Below are positions 26,852-35,638 of a stretch of 64,000 bases of DNA, piece after piece. The notes beneath the pieces were generated by a model. It made no database searches and was not told where the DNA came from. It saw only the letters and a list, made by a program, of their open reading frames with translations. Within the stretch, counting starts at the first letter, position 1. Each line of letters starts with the position of its first letter. Position numbers and translations under genes: made by a program. The stretch is from G965279335 sp965279285. Its GTDB lineage: Bacteria > Pseudomonadota > Gammaproteobacteria > DSM-16500. The DNA lies in the NCBI GenBank assembly GCA_965279285.1, contig OZ257147.1, positions 310,001 through 374,000 of the forward strand, written 5' to 3'.

Positions 26852-27820
26852 TTATAAAAGCTTTTTATCCGCAATCACTGCACGATATCTTGCAAAAGAG
26901 GCCGCTTGCCATTTTCCGTAGTTAATTTCACCATTTTTAGCCATATTCTCTATATAACGGGAATCATTTTTTAATTCAGAATTTGAATTTATTATTGCCT
27001 CATCATCAGCAGAATAAAATAATGCAAAAGTAAAACGTTCTATATTACCGTGCGCTTTTTTTACTAAATGTTTAGTCGCACGAATTTGATCATGCGATGC
27101 AAGCTGAGCGAATTCACCGACTTGAAAAAGTAAAATAGATTTATCAGATGCATTTATTTTCTCAAATTGATTGCTGTTGCTAGGCATAATATAAAGACCT
27201 GCCTCTGCTGGTTCCTCTACCTCTTTTCCATCTTTAAAATAATATGCGGGCATGAGTCCTGTAAATACACCATGATCAAGATGTGCTCCACACCAATTAG
27301 GATTAATTTGTGTTGTATCATCTATTTTATGATAATGCAGCATTCTTCCATATCCCGTCAGCCCATCGTGATTGATACCGACTGTATTATCCAATCCTAT
27401 AAAATTAAGTACATGTTTACCTACTTGAAAAATTAATTCACCCAACTCAATATAAGGTGTCTTTAAATCAAGCTCTAATGGCCATTTATTTTCTGCGCGA
27501 TCAGGAACATAGGCATAAAAAGACGCTTTTTTATCATCAATTTGCCACTCCCCCGCCTGGTCTTTAAACCACTCAGCTCCTACTTCATAACCTTCTGTTT
27601 CACCTACATCTCGATCAGGAGCATATTGCAATTTAACAGTATCATTTAATGCAATAAATTGCCGAACTGCATTAATATAACAAAGGGATTTTTCTTGAAA
27701 CTCGGGCACATCACTAATGCCAATAATACCTGTATTTAATAAAGCAGATTTAACTTTATTGCATATTGCGGTATTCGTTGAATCTAATAAATCATGATAA
27801 GAAATAACTTCAAGCTTCAT
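26852..27820 (-). CDS. 2-oxoglutarate/Fe(II)-dependent oxygenase, isopenicillin-N-synthase-like
   Basis: 322 residues. The iron-binding HxD is in AHLDHG (His180, Asp182), the distal histidine is most likely in IRATKHLV (His251), and the 2-oxoglutarate-binding arginine follows in ERFTFALFYS (Arg262). The N-terminal part GIIGISDVPEF matches the DIOX_N region. Such enzymes hydroxylate or desaturate small molecules; the substrate here cannot be told. It has a good start (ggag 8 bases before the ATG). It is a single gene; the divergent rlmI gene starts 177 bases away. Confidence 0.85.
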   Translation of the reverse strand: MKLEVISYHDLLDSTNTAICNKVKSALLNTGIIGISDVPEFQEKSLCYINAVRQFIALNDTVKLQYAPDRDVGETEGYEVGAEWFKDQAGEWQIDDKKASFYAYVPDRAENKWPLELDLKTPYIELGELIFQVGKHVLNFIGLDNTVGINHDGLTGYGRMLHYHKIDDTTQINPNWCGAHLDHGVFTGLMPAYYFKDGKEVEEPAEAGLYIMPSNSNQFEKINASDKSILLFQVGEFAQLASHDQIRATKHLVKKAHGNIERFTFALFYSADDEAIINSNSELKNDSRYIENMAKNGEINYGKWQAASFARYRAVIADKKLL

Positions 27821-27996
27821 GTACTAAACTCCGAAAATAGATATTGATGCTGCAGCGTGACATTATACAAGACCCTTAATAATTACTGCTCTAAATGCGG
27901 TGGATCATAGCAGATGTCGATATTTCAAACAATATGTTGCTTTCCTTATCACTTAATTACCTTTATTATATTCAAATTCTATTGTGAGCAAACTTT

Positions 27997-29187
27997 ATGC
28001 AGCCCTTCAGATTACGTCTTAAAAAAAATGAAGATCGTCGTCTACGCGCAGGACATCTGTGGATATATAGTAATGAAATTGATACTACAGTAACACCCAT
28101 AAAAAATCTTCAACCCGGCACAGAAGTATTAATTGAGTCTCATGATAAAAAAATATTAGGGCTTGCTTATGCGAATCCTCTTTCACTGATTACCGCGCGA
28201 TTATTTACTAAAAATCGTCATGAACATTTAGATTTAGCATTTTTAACTAAAAAAATGCAAACGGCATTAACACTACGTCAACACTTATATTCTAAGCCAT
28301 TTTATCGCCTAATTTTTGGTGAAAGTGATGGCTTACCGGGTTTAGTTGTTGATCGATTTGATTCTGTATTAGCGTTACAAATAACAACTGCCGGTATGGA
28401 ATTAAAAAAAGATCTTATCATCAATGCCTTGTTGAATGTCATTCCCAACACACAATCCATTCTTTTTCATAATGACACACCAGCAAGAATCTATGAAGGC
28501 TTAGAAAACTACGTCGCTGCAGGATATGGCACTCCACCCGATGAAATCCAAATAGAAGAAAATTCAGCTAAGTTCACCGCCCCACTCTGGGATGGTCAAA
28601 AAACCGGATGGTTCTACGATCACCGCTTAAACCGTTCACGCTTACAAGCCTATGTAGCGCAACAACGTGTACTGGATGTTTTTAGCTATCTCGGTGCCTG
28701 GGGGATTCAAGCAGCAGTGTATGGTGCAAAAGAAGTTGTTTGTGTGGACTCCTCTGCACTTTCTCAGCAGTGGATACCAAAAAATGCTGCATTAAATCAT
28801 GTAACAGAAAAAGTCCGTGTAATTCATAACGATGCTTTTGATGCACTCAAAGATTTAGCTCTCGCTAAAGAACAATTTTCCGTTATTATTCTCGACCCTC
28901 CGGCGTTTATTAAAAAACAAAAGGATAAAAAAGCCGGTTTAATCGCTTATCAACGCATTAATGAACTTGCATTAAAATTATTAGCACCCAATGGTATTTT
29001 AATTTCTTGTTCTTGCTCTATGCATATGGACGAAGAGGAATTTTTACAGACATTAAGAAAAGCAAGTTTACAACAAAATGCGGAGTTACAAATTTTAGAG
29101 CGTGGGCATCAAGCACCAGATCATCCGATACATATTGCTATTCCGGAAACTAATTATTTAAAAATGATTATTGCACGAAAACCGTAA
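27997..29187 (+). CDS. rlmI: 23S rRNA m5C1962 methyltransferase RlmI-type
   Basis: 396 residues. An N-terminal PUA domain (RLRLKKNEDRRLRAGHLWIY) is followed by a class I SAM methyltransferase with VLDVFSYLGAWGIQAAVYGA, the acidic VVCVDSS, and the catalytic region ILDPPAFIKKQKD plus SCSCSMHM holding the cysteines used in m5C transfer. Length and domain order match RlmI. The ribosome site is weak. It is a housekeeping ribosome-modification gene amid accessory genes. Confidence 0.9.
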   Translation: MQPFRLRLKKNEDRRLRAGHLWIYSNEIDTTVTPIKNLQPGTEVLIESHDKKILGLAYANPLSLITARLFTKNRHEHLDLAFLTKKMQTALTLRQHLYSKPFYRLIFGESDGLPGLVVDRFDSVLALQITTAGMELKKDLIINALLNVIPNTQSILFHNDTPARIYEGLENYVAAGYGTPPDEIQIEENSAKFTAPLWDGQKTGWFYDHRLNRSRLQAYVAQQRVLDVFSYLGAWGIQAAVYGAKEVVCVDSSALSQQWIPKNAALNHVTEKVRVIHNDAFDALKDLALAKEQFSVIILDPPAFIKKQKDKKAGLIAYQRINELALKLLAPNGILISCSCSMHMDEEEFLQTLRKASLQQNAELQILERGHQAPDHPIHIAIPETNYLKMIIARKP

Positions 29188-29329
29188 CTATTTTCGCACA
29201 ACTCACCGGAAAAAACACTCGCGTAAGATCGCCATTCTCATATTGCAAAATTAATGTCGCTTCGGGTGGTGACTGACAGCAATAAAAACTTCGATGCGGT
29301 TTTCTGCATAACTTTTTTATCCAATCAAG
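29168..29329 (-). other. possible gene remnant, 53 codons without a start
   Basis: A leftward frame after a TAG (29330-29332) reads through ordinary-looking residues (ILQYENGDLTRVFFPV) to a TAA at 29168, overlapping the end of rlmI by 20 bases. There is no ATG, GTG or ribosome site in frame. It may be the tail of a small protein that lost its 5' end. Support is codon pattern only. Confidence 0.3.
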
Positions 29330-29358
29330 CTAGTGTAATGCAAATTAATTTAGCCTTT

Positions 29359-30300
29359 TTAAAAATTTTTAATAACGTTGGTGCTAATATCTTCCAATGT
29401 AGTAATCGCCTGATCATATGGAAAAGCGTTAGTGCTATCATAGACCATTGCTTCAATAAATTCTTCGTATCGCTCCTTCCATAAAAATTTGTCTTTTAAC
29501 AATGCTAGAGATTGTCTAATTTCAGTAATAGGATCGGCAGCATATTCGGGGTGCTGATTTTTAAACTGTTTGCCATCGCTGATAACAATGGTCTTTGCAA
29601 ATTCAATAAAGCTAGTGTTTATCTTGTTAGCTTCATTGATAGCATTAAGGTCATACACGTGACGGATTAATGTTTTATCATCATCTTCGCGGCCACGTTC
29701 AATCGCCATTATGCGACGAGTCAAGCCAACCCATTTTTCAATAGCTGTTTCATCAATAGAAATGCACTTAGTAATTGGAGGAATAAATAATTTTGTCTGA
29801 TCAAAGTTATCCTCAATAAGAGTTTTCACTTCCAGATCATTTGTTGGCAAAAGAATATCTGCAAAAGTTAATTCTATTTTAATGTCAGGACGCAATGCTA
29901 ATCCGATTGGAAATGAGTTTGGGTATTTTAAAACAATTTGCTGATATCTCCCTTCATTCCGTGCAAAATCATTTACTACCGATAAGTCAGGCACTGTTAA
30001 GATTGATCTGATATATGTGCGAAATTTATTTAATTCGCTTTTAAGACGTGATCTGCTAAAGTTTTCTGTAGTTTTGCGCTGCACCTTGAAGTCAACATCC
30101 TCTGACATACGTCGTACAAGTTTGTGTGCTTTGGCCAAACAAGTTCCGCCACAAAATACTAACCGGAAAGTTTCATTTTCAAAGTTAGAAAGCGCATGAA
30201 TAACCTGGGTCACATAGTAGTCTTTTTCAATAACAGCTTCATCTAACCCTAAAAGTTCGCCTGTATCGCTAATCTGGCGCAGCAGTGCTTCATTTAGCAT
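29359..30300 (-). CDS. abiEii: AbiEii-type nucleotidyltransferase toxin
   Basis: About 313 residues. The nucleotidyltransferase signature is clear: FCGGTCLAKAH at 49-59 and RRMSEDVDFKV at 63-73, giving the Gly-Gly and the acidic metal-binding pair. A later conserved lysine and acidic patch appears in EKWVGLTRRI. The ATG at 30300 is chosen because aaagga precedes it; a TTG at 30318 would extend it by six codons. It overlaps the upstream antitoxin gene by 11 bases. AbiEii toxins use nucleotides to stop growth in type IV toxin-antitoxin systems and act in phage defence or plasmid maintenance; the adjacent rep/par genes fit maintenance. Confidence 0.88.
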   Translation of the reverse strand: MLNEALLRQISDTGELLGLDEAVIEKDYYVTQVIHALSNFENETFRLVFCGGTCLAKAHKLVRRMSEDVDFKVQRKTTENFSRSRLKSELNKFRTYIRSILTVPDLSVVNDFARNEGRYQQIVLKYPNSFPIGLALRPDIKIELTFADILLPTNDLEVKTLIEDNFDQTKLFIPPITKCISIDETAIEKWVGLTRRIMAIERGREDDDKTLIRHVYDLNAINEANKINTSFIEFAKTIVISDGKQFKNQHPEYAADPITEIRQSLALLKDKFLWKERYEEFIEAMVYDSTNAFPYDQAITTLEDISTNVIKNF

Positions 30301-30724
30301 TCGTTCCTTTCTCCACAATTAATTTTCTATTACCGTATGACAGATGACCTCTATAGCGACTTTTTAATTGGACAATGGTGCGAACAGGAACTTGAGTTGA
30401 TAAGCCGGAGTTATAAGCTTGCTCCGCGCTACCAGGCTCCCATTTAACACCTTTTTTGGTGAGGGCTTCTTTGCAGGCTTGACCAAACCCGCCTTGGATA
30501 ACAGGTTTGTTGAGGGTTTCTGACACATAAGCTTTGGCATAAATGCCGTAGCCAATTTTAACCAATTCGCCTATTTCTACAAGATCTTTAAAACACCGGC
30601 TAATTTGGCGAGGGTTACCCATATCCTCTATATCTTCGCGTATGACAATATTGCCAGCAATTTGTTGTTTAATTCTATCTAATACTTTGAATTTTAAGCT
30701 ATTTTTGTAATAGTTTTTAGTCAT
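30290..30724 (-). CDS. abiEi: AbiEi-like antitoxin / transcription regulator (DUF6088)
   Basis: About 144 residues. The N-terminal half has a winged-helix pattern (DIEDMGNPRQISRCFKDLVEIG followed by KIGYGIYAKA), as in DUF6088/AbiEi antitoxins that bind their own promoter. The ATG at 30724 has ggagg 5 bases upstream; the longer in-frame reading from 30805 crosses the promoter region and is unlikely. It is the first gene of the leftward pair and should repress the operon and counteract the toxin. Two 18-bp repeats flank its promoter. Confidence 0.83.
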   Translation of the reverse strand: MTKNYYKNSLKFKVLDRIKQQIAGNIVIREDIEDMGNPRQISRCFKDLVEIGELVKIGYGIYAKAYVSETLNKPVIQGGFGQACKEALTKKGVKWEPGSAEQAYNSGLSTQVPVRTIVQLKSRYRGHLSYGNRKLIVEKGTNAK

Positions 30725-30744
30725 GATAGCCTCCCCCCTGTGTC

Positions 30745-30808
30745 GCCAAATATGGACAATTCCAATTAGTATAACACAAATATGAGAAAAGCCAAATATG
30801 GACAATTC
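30745..30808 (-). promoter_or_regulatory. abiE promoter with two 18-bp operator repeats
   Basis: The sequence gccaaatatggacaattc occurs at 30745-30762 and 30791-30808, same orientation. On the leftward strand a -35-like TTGGCT at the inner end of the distal repeat is spaced 16 bases from TATACT (30768-30773), and the proximal repeat covers the expected start of transcription. This is a typical layout for repression by the antitoxin. Confidence 0.65.
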
Positions 30809-30956
30809 TATCGTATCGCTATGAATTATTTACATAAGATTATTTATGAAGCTAAGGACAGAACAAGGGATTGGAGAACATTGCTAAAAAAGTTATTAAC
30901 TAATATCACATCAAATCTGAGCTATTCCAAATAAACAACCAACAGCAAAAATAAAT

Positions 30957-32300
30957 TCAACCTTCTACATCAGACTTATCCGCAATAAATTGTTCCAGCG
31001 AAATTAATTCCGTTTTTAATACTGTTAATTCTTGTAACGCAAATTTTCTTAATAACACTTTAATTTGTGGTGACTGTAAGATGGTTTGTTTATTGTATTT
31101 ATTCCGCTGTAATTTTAAGATTGTTTCGATGGTATCAGCTGCATAACAATAAAAATCGGCATAAAATTTTTCTTTATCAAGGCTAACGAGATTATTAATC
31201 GCTACATCTATCGTCTGCTCTTTATAATCTTGGTATGCTGCTCGCAACTGCTCTGCAATTCGCTCTGATTTCGAATGATCAAGCATTGCCTGCTGTGATG
31301 AGACTATACGTAAGTTACTTTTTTTGGGCTGCTGATAATTATTTTTTAACGCACTCAACAAATAAGCGGCTAAATTTTTCACGCGACCTTGAAGGTAGTT
31401 TGGCGATGACTCTATCATCACTAGCTTTTCTGTAACTACGTCTACACCATACTCAATAAACAACTGTTCACACTGATCATTCAATAAACCATATTGTTCA
31501 ATCAATTTAGTTTTAGTATCAATCTCAGCAGATGAGGTTGCTTGAGCTACTTTTTCTCCGCCTAAACGGACTTTTTTCGCTCGATCTTTCATAATAAATC
31601 GTAACTTGACGACTTGCCGCCCTTCCCTATATAACTCGGCTTCAACAACCACATCCGAGTACATATTCACTTCTTCAACTGATTTATCTAATACACGACG
31701 CTTAAAATCCCGGAATATCATATATTTTCCGGAGGGCACACCCATTAGTTTTCGAAATAAATCCATTTCAAACCATTTCGTGTGTGATAAACCACGATAA
31801 CGCACACAGTTTTCATATAAGGCTAAACCATAGCTGGATTTAAAACGGGATTGAATGAAAAGATTAATTTTTCCAAACATCGATGGTGAATGCATTAACT
31901 GTTTCATGCGTGGCGAGTAAGCATACAAACAAACCGGCCCTTGTAAACTCACACTTGCCAAAATAGAGCTTGCAGTCCAATCCTCTTGGCCTGTTTTATC
32001 GTTGACTAAATTCCACTCGATGACAGTTGATAGTAATCCTTTTAATGCTTCCTTAATAACCGCATGATTATTGCCACTGTAGGAAATAAGATTACACAGT
32101 TGCTTAATATTAATTGCATGCTCATCTTTTAAGAGTAATTCTTTGTAGGCATGATAAAGCAATGCATTACTTATTTTGCGTTGTAACAAACTTGAAGCAT
32201 TTGAACAATGAATAGCCGCTGCATGTTTTTTGATTTCATGCATCCCCTGCTCACTGGTTTCTAATCCCACATCTGTCACAATCATTCCCATATCCGTCAC
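30957..32300 (-). CDS. rep: Rep_3-family replication initiator protein
   Basis: Up to 447 residues. The double winged-helix initiator fold is recognised from SYGLALYENCVRYRG, FEMDLFRKLMGV and FRDFKRRVLDKSVEEVNMYSD, the conserved core of plasmid RepB/RepA (Rep_3) initiators, which bind iterons to open the origin. A C-terminal extension of about 180 helical residues is less conserved. The start is uncertain: the frame opens at a GTG at 32300, with in-frame ATGs at 32291, 32285 and 32243. Conserved sequence begins just after 32243, so that start is plausible; if an earlier one is used, two iterons are translated. Beside it are AbiE and parA-parB, a plasmid-type backbone. Confidence 0.88.
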   Translation of the reverse strand: MTDMGMIVTDVGLETSEQGMHEIKKHAAAIHCSNASSLLQRKISNALLYHAYKELLLKDEHAINIKQLCNLISYSGNNHAVIKEALKGLLSTVIEWNLVNDKTGQEDWTASSILASVSLQGPVCLYAYSPRMKQLMHSPSMFGKINLFIQSRFKSSYGLALYENCVRYRGLSHTKWFEMDLFRKLMGVPSGKYMIFRDFKRRVLDKSVEEVNMYSDVVVEAELYREGRQVVKLRFIMKDRAKKVRLGGEKVAQATSSAEIDTKTKLIEQYGLLNDQCEQLFIEYGVDVVTEKLVMIESSPNYLQGRVKNLAAYLLSALKNNYQQPKKSNLRIVSSQQAMLDHSKSERIAEQLRAAYQDYKEQTIDVAINNLVSLDKEKFYADFYCYAADTIETILKLQRNKYNKQTILQSPQIKVLLRKFALQELTVLKTELISLEQFIADKSDVEG

Positions 32301-32364
32301 CCATCCGTCCCATGAACGTCACATGCAATCCCAAAGAAGTCACAAACTATCCCATAAACGTCAC
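32265..32364 (-). repeat. iteron array, five 21-22-bp units
   Basis: On the leftward strand the pattern GTGAC-N5-TGGGA recurs five times. On the + strand the gtcac blocks start at 32275, 32296, 32318, 32339 and 32360, each with a tccca block 10 bases to its left. Spacing of 21-22 bases puts the sites on one face of the helix. Such iterons are the binding sites of Rep_3 initiators. The array lies at and just upstream of the 5' end of rep. Confidence 0.9.
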
Positions 32365-32542
32365 TAAACTGGCGAAATAATCTTTAAAAATCAGCGTGTT
32401 ACTTGTATCTAAACAATAGAAACATAATATTAAATAAAAACACAACACCGTATTGTTGTTCTTCTTTGTAATATTTATTTATCGAAACACCAAATGGATG
32501 ATATATTAAGTTTTATCGTAATACAACTTAAGGGATACACCT
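32365..32542. other. AT-rich region between iterons and parA, candidate origin/partition site
   Basis: About 180 bases of very AT-rich DNA between the rep iterons and parA. It includes an interrupted dyad acaaca...tgttgt (32442-32459). AT-rich DNA next to iterons is where the helix opens in iteron origins, and partition sites often lie upstream of parA. No DnaA box is obvious to me. The role is inferred from position. Confidence 0.45.
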
Positions 32543-33430
32543 ATGGATAAACCGATGAAAATCATTGCCTTTGTCAATAATAAAGGCGGTGTAGGGAAGA
32601 CAACATGCAGTCGAACAATGGCTGAATATTTAAGTAAAGTAAAAAAAATCCCCACATTAGGTATTGATTTTGATCCACAATGTAACTTTTCTCATCAATA
32701 TTTAAAAATGGAAATTGATCCAGCTGCACCCGAAGGACTAATGCCGCCTGTGCACCCCGATTATAATGCTGATAACCCCGATGATGCTGATTGGGATGGC
32801 CGTAGTAGCATTGCTGAAATTTTTTATGGTCAAGGTGTTGTACCTTATCCAACCTACATAGAAAAATTTGATTTTGCCCCAGGCCATGCAGAAAAGTTGC
32901 TTGCCGCAGAATCGGTCAGAAGATCGGAAGTTGTTGAAAAAGTGCATAAACAACTCAGTAATTTTCTTAATTCACCGGATGTGCGTGAAACCTATGAGGC
33001 TGTTGTCATCGATACAGCACCATCAAAAGGCCCTTTAACGGTCAGTGTGATTAAGGCGGCAACCCACATTATTATTCCTTCGGTGATGGAAGAACAACCT
33101 GTTCAAGGTATTTATGGGATGTTACAACTTTGGATGCAAGAATCATTGGTTAGAGAAAGATCAAGACCGCTAAAATTGGTTGGTATTTTGCCTAATATGT
33201 TTAAAGTCACGCGTTTACATAAAGATATTTTAAAAAGTTTGCAAGATAATGAAGCAATAGGTAAGTACATCATGCCAGTTAAACTGAGCCAACGAATTGT
33301 TTTTGCTGAAGTTGATGCGGAAGATTCTGCGCCACGTTCATTATTTGATTTTCAAGATAATCATATTGCGAAACAAGAAGCGATGGATGTTTGTAACTAT
33401 ATAGCTGAGAGGATATTTACTGATGACTAA
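32543..33430 (+). CDS. parA: ParA-family partition ATPase
   Basis: 295 residues. The deviant Walker A motif KGGVGKTT is at 14-21, followed by LGIDFDPQCNFS (Walker A' region) and YEAVVIDTAPSKGPLT (Walker B). An acidic insertion around residues 55-95 (NADNPDDADWDG) lengthens the protein relative to small chromosomal ParA proteins. There is no N-terminal DNA-binding domain, as in type Ib-like or chromosomal ParA. It overlaps parB by 8 bases. The pair moves replicon copies to daughter cells; adjacency to the initiator and iterons marks a plasmid-type replicon. Confidence 0.92.
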   Translation: MDKPMKIIAFVNNKGGVGKTTCSRTMAEYLSKVKKIPTLGIDFDPQCNFSHQYLKMEIDPAAPEGLMPPVHPDYNADNPDDADWDGRSSIAEIFYGQGVVPYPTYIEKFDFAPGHAEKLLAAESVRRSEVVEKVHKQLSNFLNSPDVRETYEAVVIDTAPSKGPLTVSVIKAATHIIIPSVMEEQPVQGIYGMLQLWMQESLVRERSRPLKLVGILPNMFKVTRLHKDILKSLQDNEAIGKYIMPVKLSQRIVFAEVDAEDSAPRSLFDFQDNHIAKQEAMDVCNYIAERIFTDD

Positions 33431-34439
33431 ACGAAAACGTTTTGGTGTTTCCCTTGCTTTAACCCGTGGTTTAAGTGAAACCATTAATGTTGTAGAAAAT
33501 AACGCGGGTATCTTTAGAAATGTTATTTTACCTTTATCACGGATTGAATTAGACCCTGAAAATCCACGTAAATTAGCCATTACTATTTTAGATGTTCAAG
33601 AAGGTTTAAGTAAAAGTGACCCACTTTATGAACGTAAACTTTTAGAATTAGAGAAATTAAAAGAGTTAGCCCAAACTATCGAGAGTAGTGGGGTTATTAA
33701 TCCGGTTGTGGTTTACAAACGGGGTGAGGTTTATCGTGTTGTTGCTGGTGAAAGACGTTGTTTAGCGTCATTACTCGCCAATAAACAAGAAATTGAAGCG
33801 CGTATTTTTAATGAAAAACCCAAGGGTTTTGAGTTAAAACTCATACAATGGATTGAAAACACGGCTCGCGAGGATCTAACGTTAGAAGAGCGAGTGGGGA
33901 ATATTCGCGATATTATTATTGAATATCAAAACCAGCATGGTGAAGTTTCAGTTTCTGCTACCTTATTAAAAAATATAACCGGTTTATCTTTACCCCAAGC
34001 GACTTATTATTTAGCGGTAATGAACGCACCAGAAGATTTGCAAAAAATGATTCTTACCGGGCAAGTCCGCAGTCTGGATAAAGCAGCCATTATTGCTGGA
34101 ATTTCATCGGCTGAATTACGCCAAGAAGTACTTCAAGCTTGTATTAATGGTCGTAGTTTAAAAGAATTAAGATCGATGATTACTCGAGAGAAACAAACCA
34201 TTAAAAAGCAGTCTGTGGAAGGCTTATCATTAAAGCGCGGCCGAGCCGTTTCGCGGATTAATATGGGTTTCACGCTTAAAACAGATGTTGTTCAGGCCAT
34301 TGTGTTATCGGTATTAAATCAAGATGAATTTAAGAAGTATTCCGATATTTTTTCAAAAGTAGATTGGAATCACAATGAACAGGCAGCAAGAGCTTTCCGT
34401 AAATTAATTGAAATTTTAGAACATCAAATAGTGAGATAA
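33423..34439 (+). CDS. parB: ParB-family partition protein
   Basis: 338 residues. The ParB N-terminal nuclease-like/CTPase domain has ELDPENPRKL at 42-51, SGVINPVVVY and the nucleotide-contacting GERRCLAS at 109-116. A central helix-turn-helix (ATLLKNITGLSLPQATYYLAV) follows, as in Spo0J/KorB-type proteins, with a C-terminal dimerisation region. It overlaps the 3' end of parA and should bind parS sites and stimulate ParA. The upstream ggata gives a modest ribosome site, consistent with coupling. Confidence 0.92.
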   Translation: MTKRKRFGVSLALTRGLSETINVVENNAGIFRNVILPLSRIELDPENPRKLAITILDVQEGLSKSDPLYERKLLELEKLKELAQTIESSGVINPVVVYKRGEVYRVVAGERRCLASLLANKQEIEARIFNEKPKGFELKLIQWIENTAREDLTLEERVGNIRDIIIEYQNQHGEVSVSATLLKNITGLSLPQATYYLAVMNAPEDLQKMILTGQVRSLDKAAIIAGISSAELRQEVLQACINGRSLKELRSMITREKQTIKKQSVEGLSLKRGRAVSRINMGFTLKTDVVQAIVLSVLNQDEFKKYSDIFSKVDWNHNEQAARAFRKLIEILEHQIVR

Positions 34440-34444
34440 AAGTA

Positions 34445-34801
34445 ATGGATAAGAAAATTATGACATCAATTAAACTGCAAAAAAGACTCCACCATGCGAT
34501 GTTGCAACGCGTCATTAGTGACGGGTATGGTATGCGTGGAAAAAGTCGCTGGATAATTGAAGCAATTGAAAGCTTATTACAAATCGCGGATTACCCCTCA
34601 TTGGTTGATATTGCGAATGATATGGATCATTTATCAGAAATGATTAGCATCCGCTTATCTGAAGAACTCATGGTTAAATTAGATCAAGCAATTATTCAAG
34701 TTCGTCGATATTATCCTGCTATGGAAGGTGTCAAAAGTAATTTAATTCGCGCGAGTATCATTCAACGTTTAATCCGCAGCACAACTTCGGTGACCGAATA
34801 A
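34445..34801 (+). CDS. small protein with two ribbon-helix-helix-like segments
   Basis: 118 residues, 5 bases after parB. Two stretches, about residues 7-46 (TSIKLQKRLHHAML, then GKSRWIIEAIESLL) and about 68-112 (ISIRLSEELMVKLDQAI, then KSNLIRASIIQRLI), each look like one beta strand plus two helices, the ribbon-helix-helix fold that normally dimerises. A single chain with two copies could bind DNA as a pseudo-dimer. Third gene of the par operon, it may repress the operon or help ParB. The assignment rests on pattern recognition only. Confidence 0.65.
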   Translation: MDKKIMTSIKLQKRLHHAMLQRVISDGYGMRGKSRWIIEAIESLLQIADYPSLVDIANDMDHLSEMISIRLSEELMVKLDQAIIQVRRYYPAMEGVKSNLIRASIIQRLIRSTTSVTE

Positions 34802-34863
34802 AGAGTTAAGTTGTTGAAATATAATAATTTTACTCAAATTTAAATGCCGATCATTTAGCTTGC

Positions 34864-34893
34864 GTAGGGTGGGCAAAGCACAGCGTGCCCACC
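34864..34893. repeat. REP-like hairpin, single diverged copy
   Basis: One unit with a single change (gcacag for gcgcag) in the gap after the partition genes. Confidence 0.85.
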
Positions 34894-34954
34894 TTCTTAG
34901 TGTGACACTTCTGGGATTAGTTCAGTTTTTATTAAGTCAGGTCAATATAAACTT

Positions 34955-35089
34955 TGTCATACCAGCATGCTTCTAGCTGGTATCCAGAGCTGTCTCAACT
35001 TGTTAACAGCACTATCTTAAAAACATCAATATCTAATTTCGGTTTTTTATTCTGGGTGCGATGCCAGCTAGGAGCACGCTGGCATGACA
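34955..35089. repeat. intergenic inverted repeat with ccagc/gctgg arms
   Basis: Two imperfect hairpins face each other: tcataccagcatgcttctag...ctggtatccag (about 34957-34988) and ctgggtgcgatgccag...cacgctggcatgac (about 35052-35088), the whole forming a larger inverted repeat. A fragment of the second half recurs at 44096-44122. Together with the REP-like copy at 34864 it fills most of the 500-base gap 34802-35314, in which I see no gene. Confidence 0.75.
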
Positions 35090-35314
35090 AAAAGCGCGCT
35101 TGCGCGACAAAAAACAAGCAAATCACTCATAGTTTGTGTGACGGTTATGGGATTTAAGATACGTTAACATATTGAATGTTCTATGTGGAACACTATGATG
35201 TTGTTTGTATGAAATAGTTCTTAGTGCAAAATTAAACCTTATAGCTTCAAATACGCACACACAAATAGTACTACTATAATATGAGGGTTATTTAAGTGGG
35301 TGGTAAGAATTCAA

Positions 35315-35617
35315 ATGAACGTAGGTAATAAATATGTCATCTTTCTACTTGAAGGAGATCCATCTATTGCTCTTTGTCGTGTTTCTGAAGTTGAAAGTAG
35401 TAACGTCACAAGCAAGTTGTTCATCAAAACAGTTACAAGCGCTCAACCCAAATACTTTAATGATTTCAAATTAAATAAGTTCGTTGTATATAGGAATAAA
35501 ATGCTTTATCAGGTCGCATTAGCAGAAGGAAATCTGAAGCTTGCTAAAGAAATATCGTGCTACCTTTCGCCACAAGAAGCAGCAATACAATTTGATGAGC
35601 AATTTCCTTTAGGCTGA
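35315..35617 (+). CDS. hypothetical protein, upstream part of a split frame
   Basis: About 100 residues from the ATG at 35315 (a GTG at 35300 would add five). Mostly beta-strand-like at the start (VGNKYVIFLLEGDPSIALCRV) and helical at the end. Not recognised. The frame that follows its TGA (35615-35617) continues open, without a good start codon, into the next entry, so the two may be halves of one gene broken by a stop codon. It may also be a complete small protein; the C terminus looks like a natural end. Confidence 0.5.
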   Translation: MNVGNKYVIFLLEGDPSIALCRVSEVESSNVTSKLFIKTVTSAQPKYFNDFKLNKFVVYRNKMLYQVALAEGNLKLAKEISCYLSPQEAAIQFDEQFPLG

Positions 35618-35638
35618 GAGCAACAGATAACCATTTGG

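Noticed and set aside
29254..29484. 76-codon + strand frame near the AbiEii toxin
   Set aside because: It overlaps the toxin gene end on the other strand and lacks a ribosome site; the opposite-strand remnant at 29168-29329 looks more coding-like.
32265..32364. CRISPR array
   Set aside because: Repeat units are only 21-22 bp with partly conserved bases and no unique spacers; position beside a Rep_3 gene identifies iterons.
34954..35157. 67-codon frame after the partition genes
   Set aside because: It is made almost wholly of an intergenic inverted repeat.
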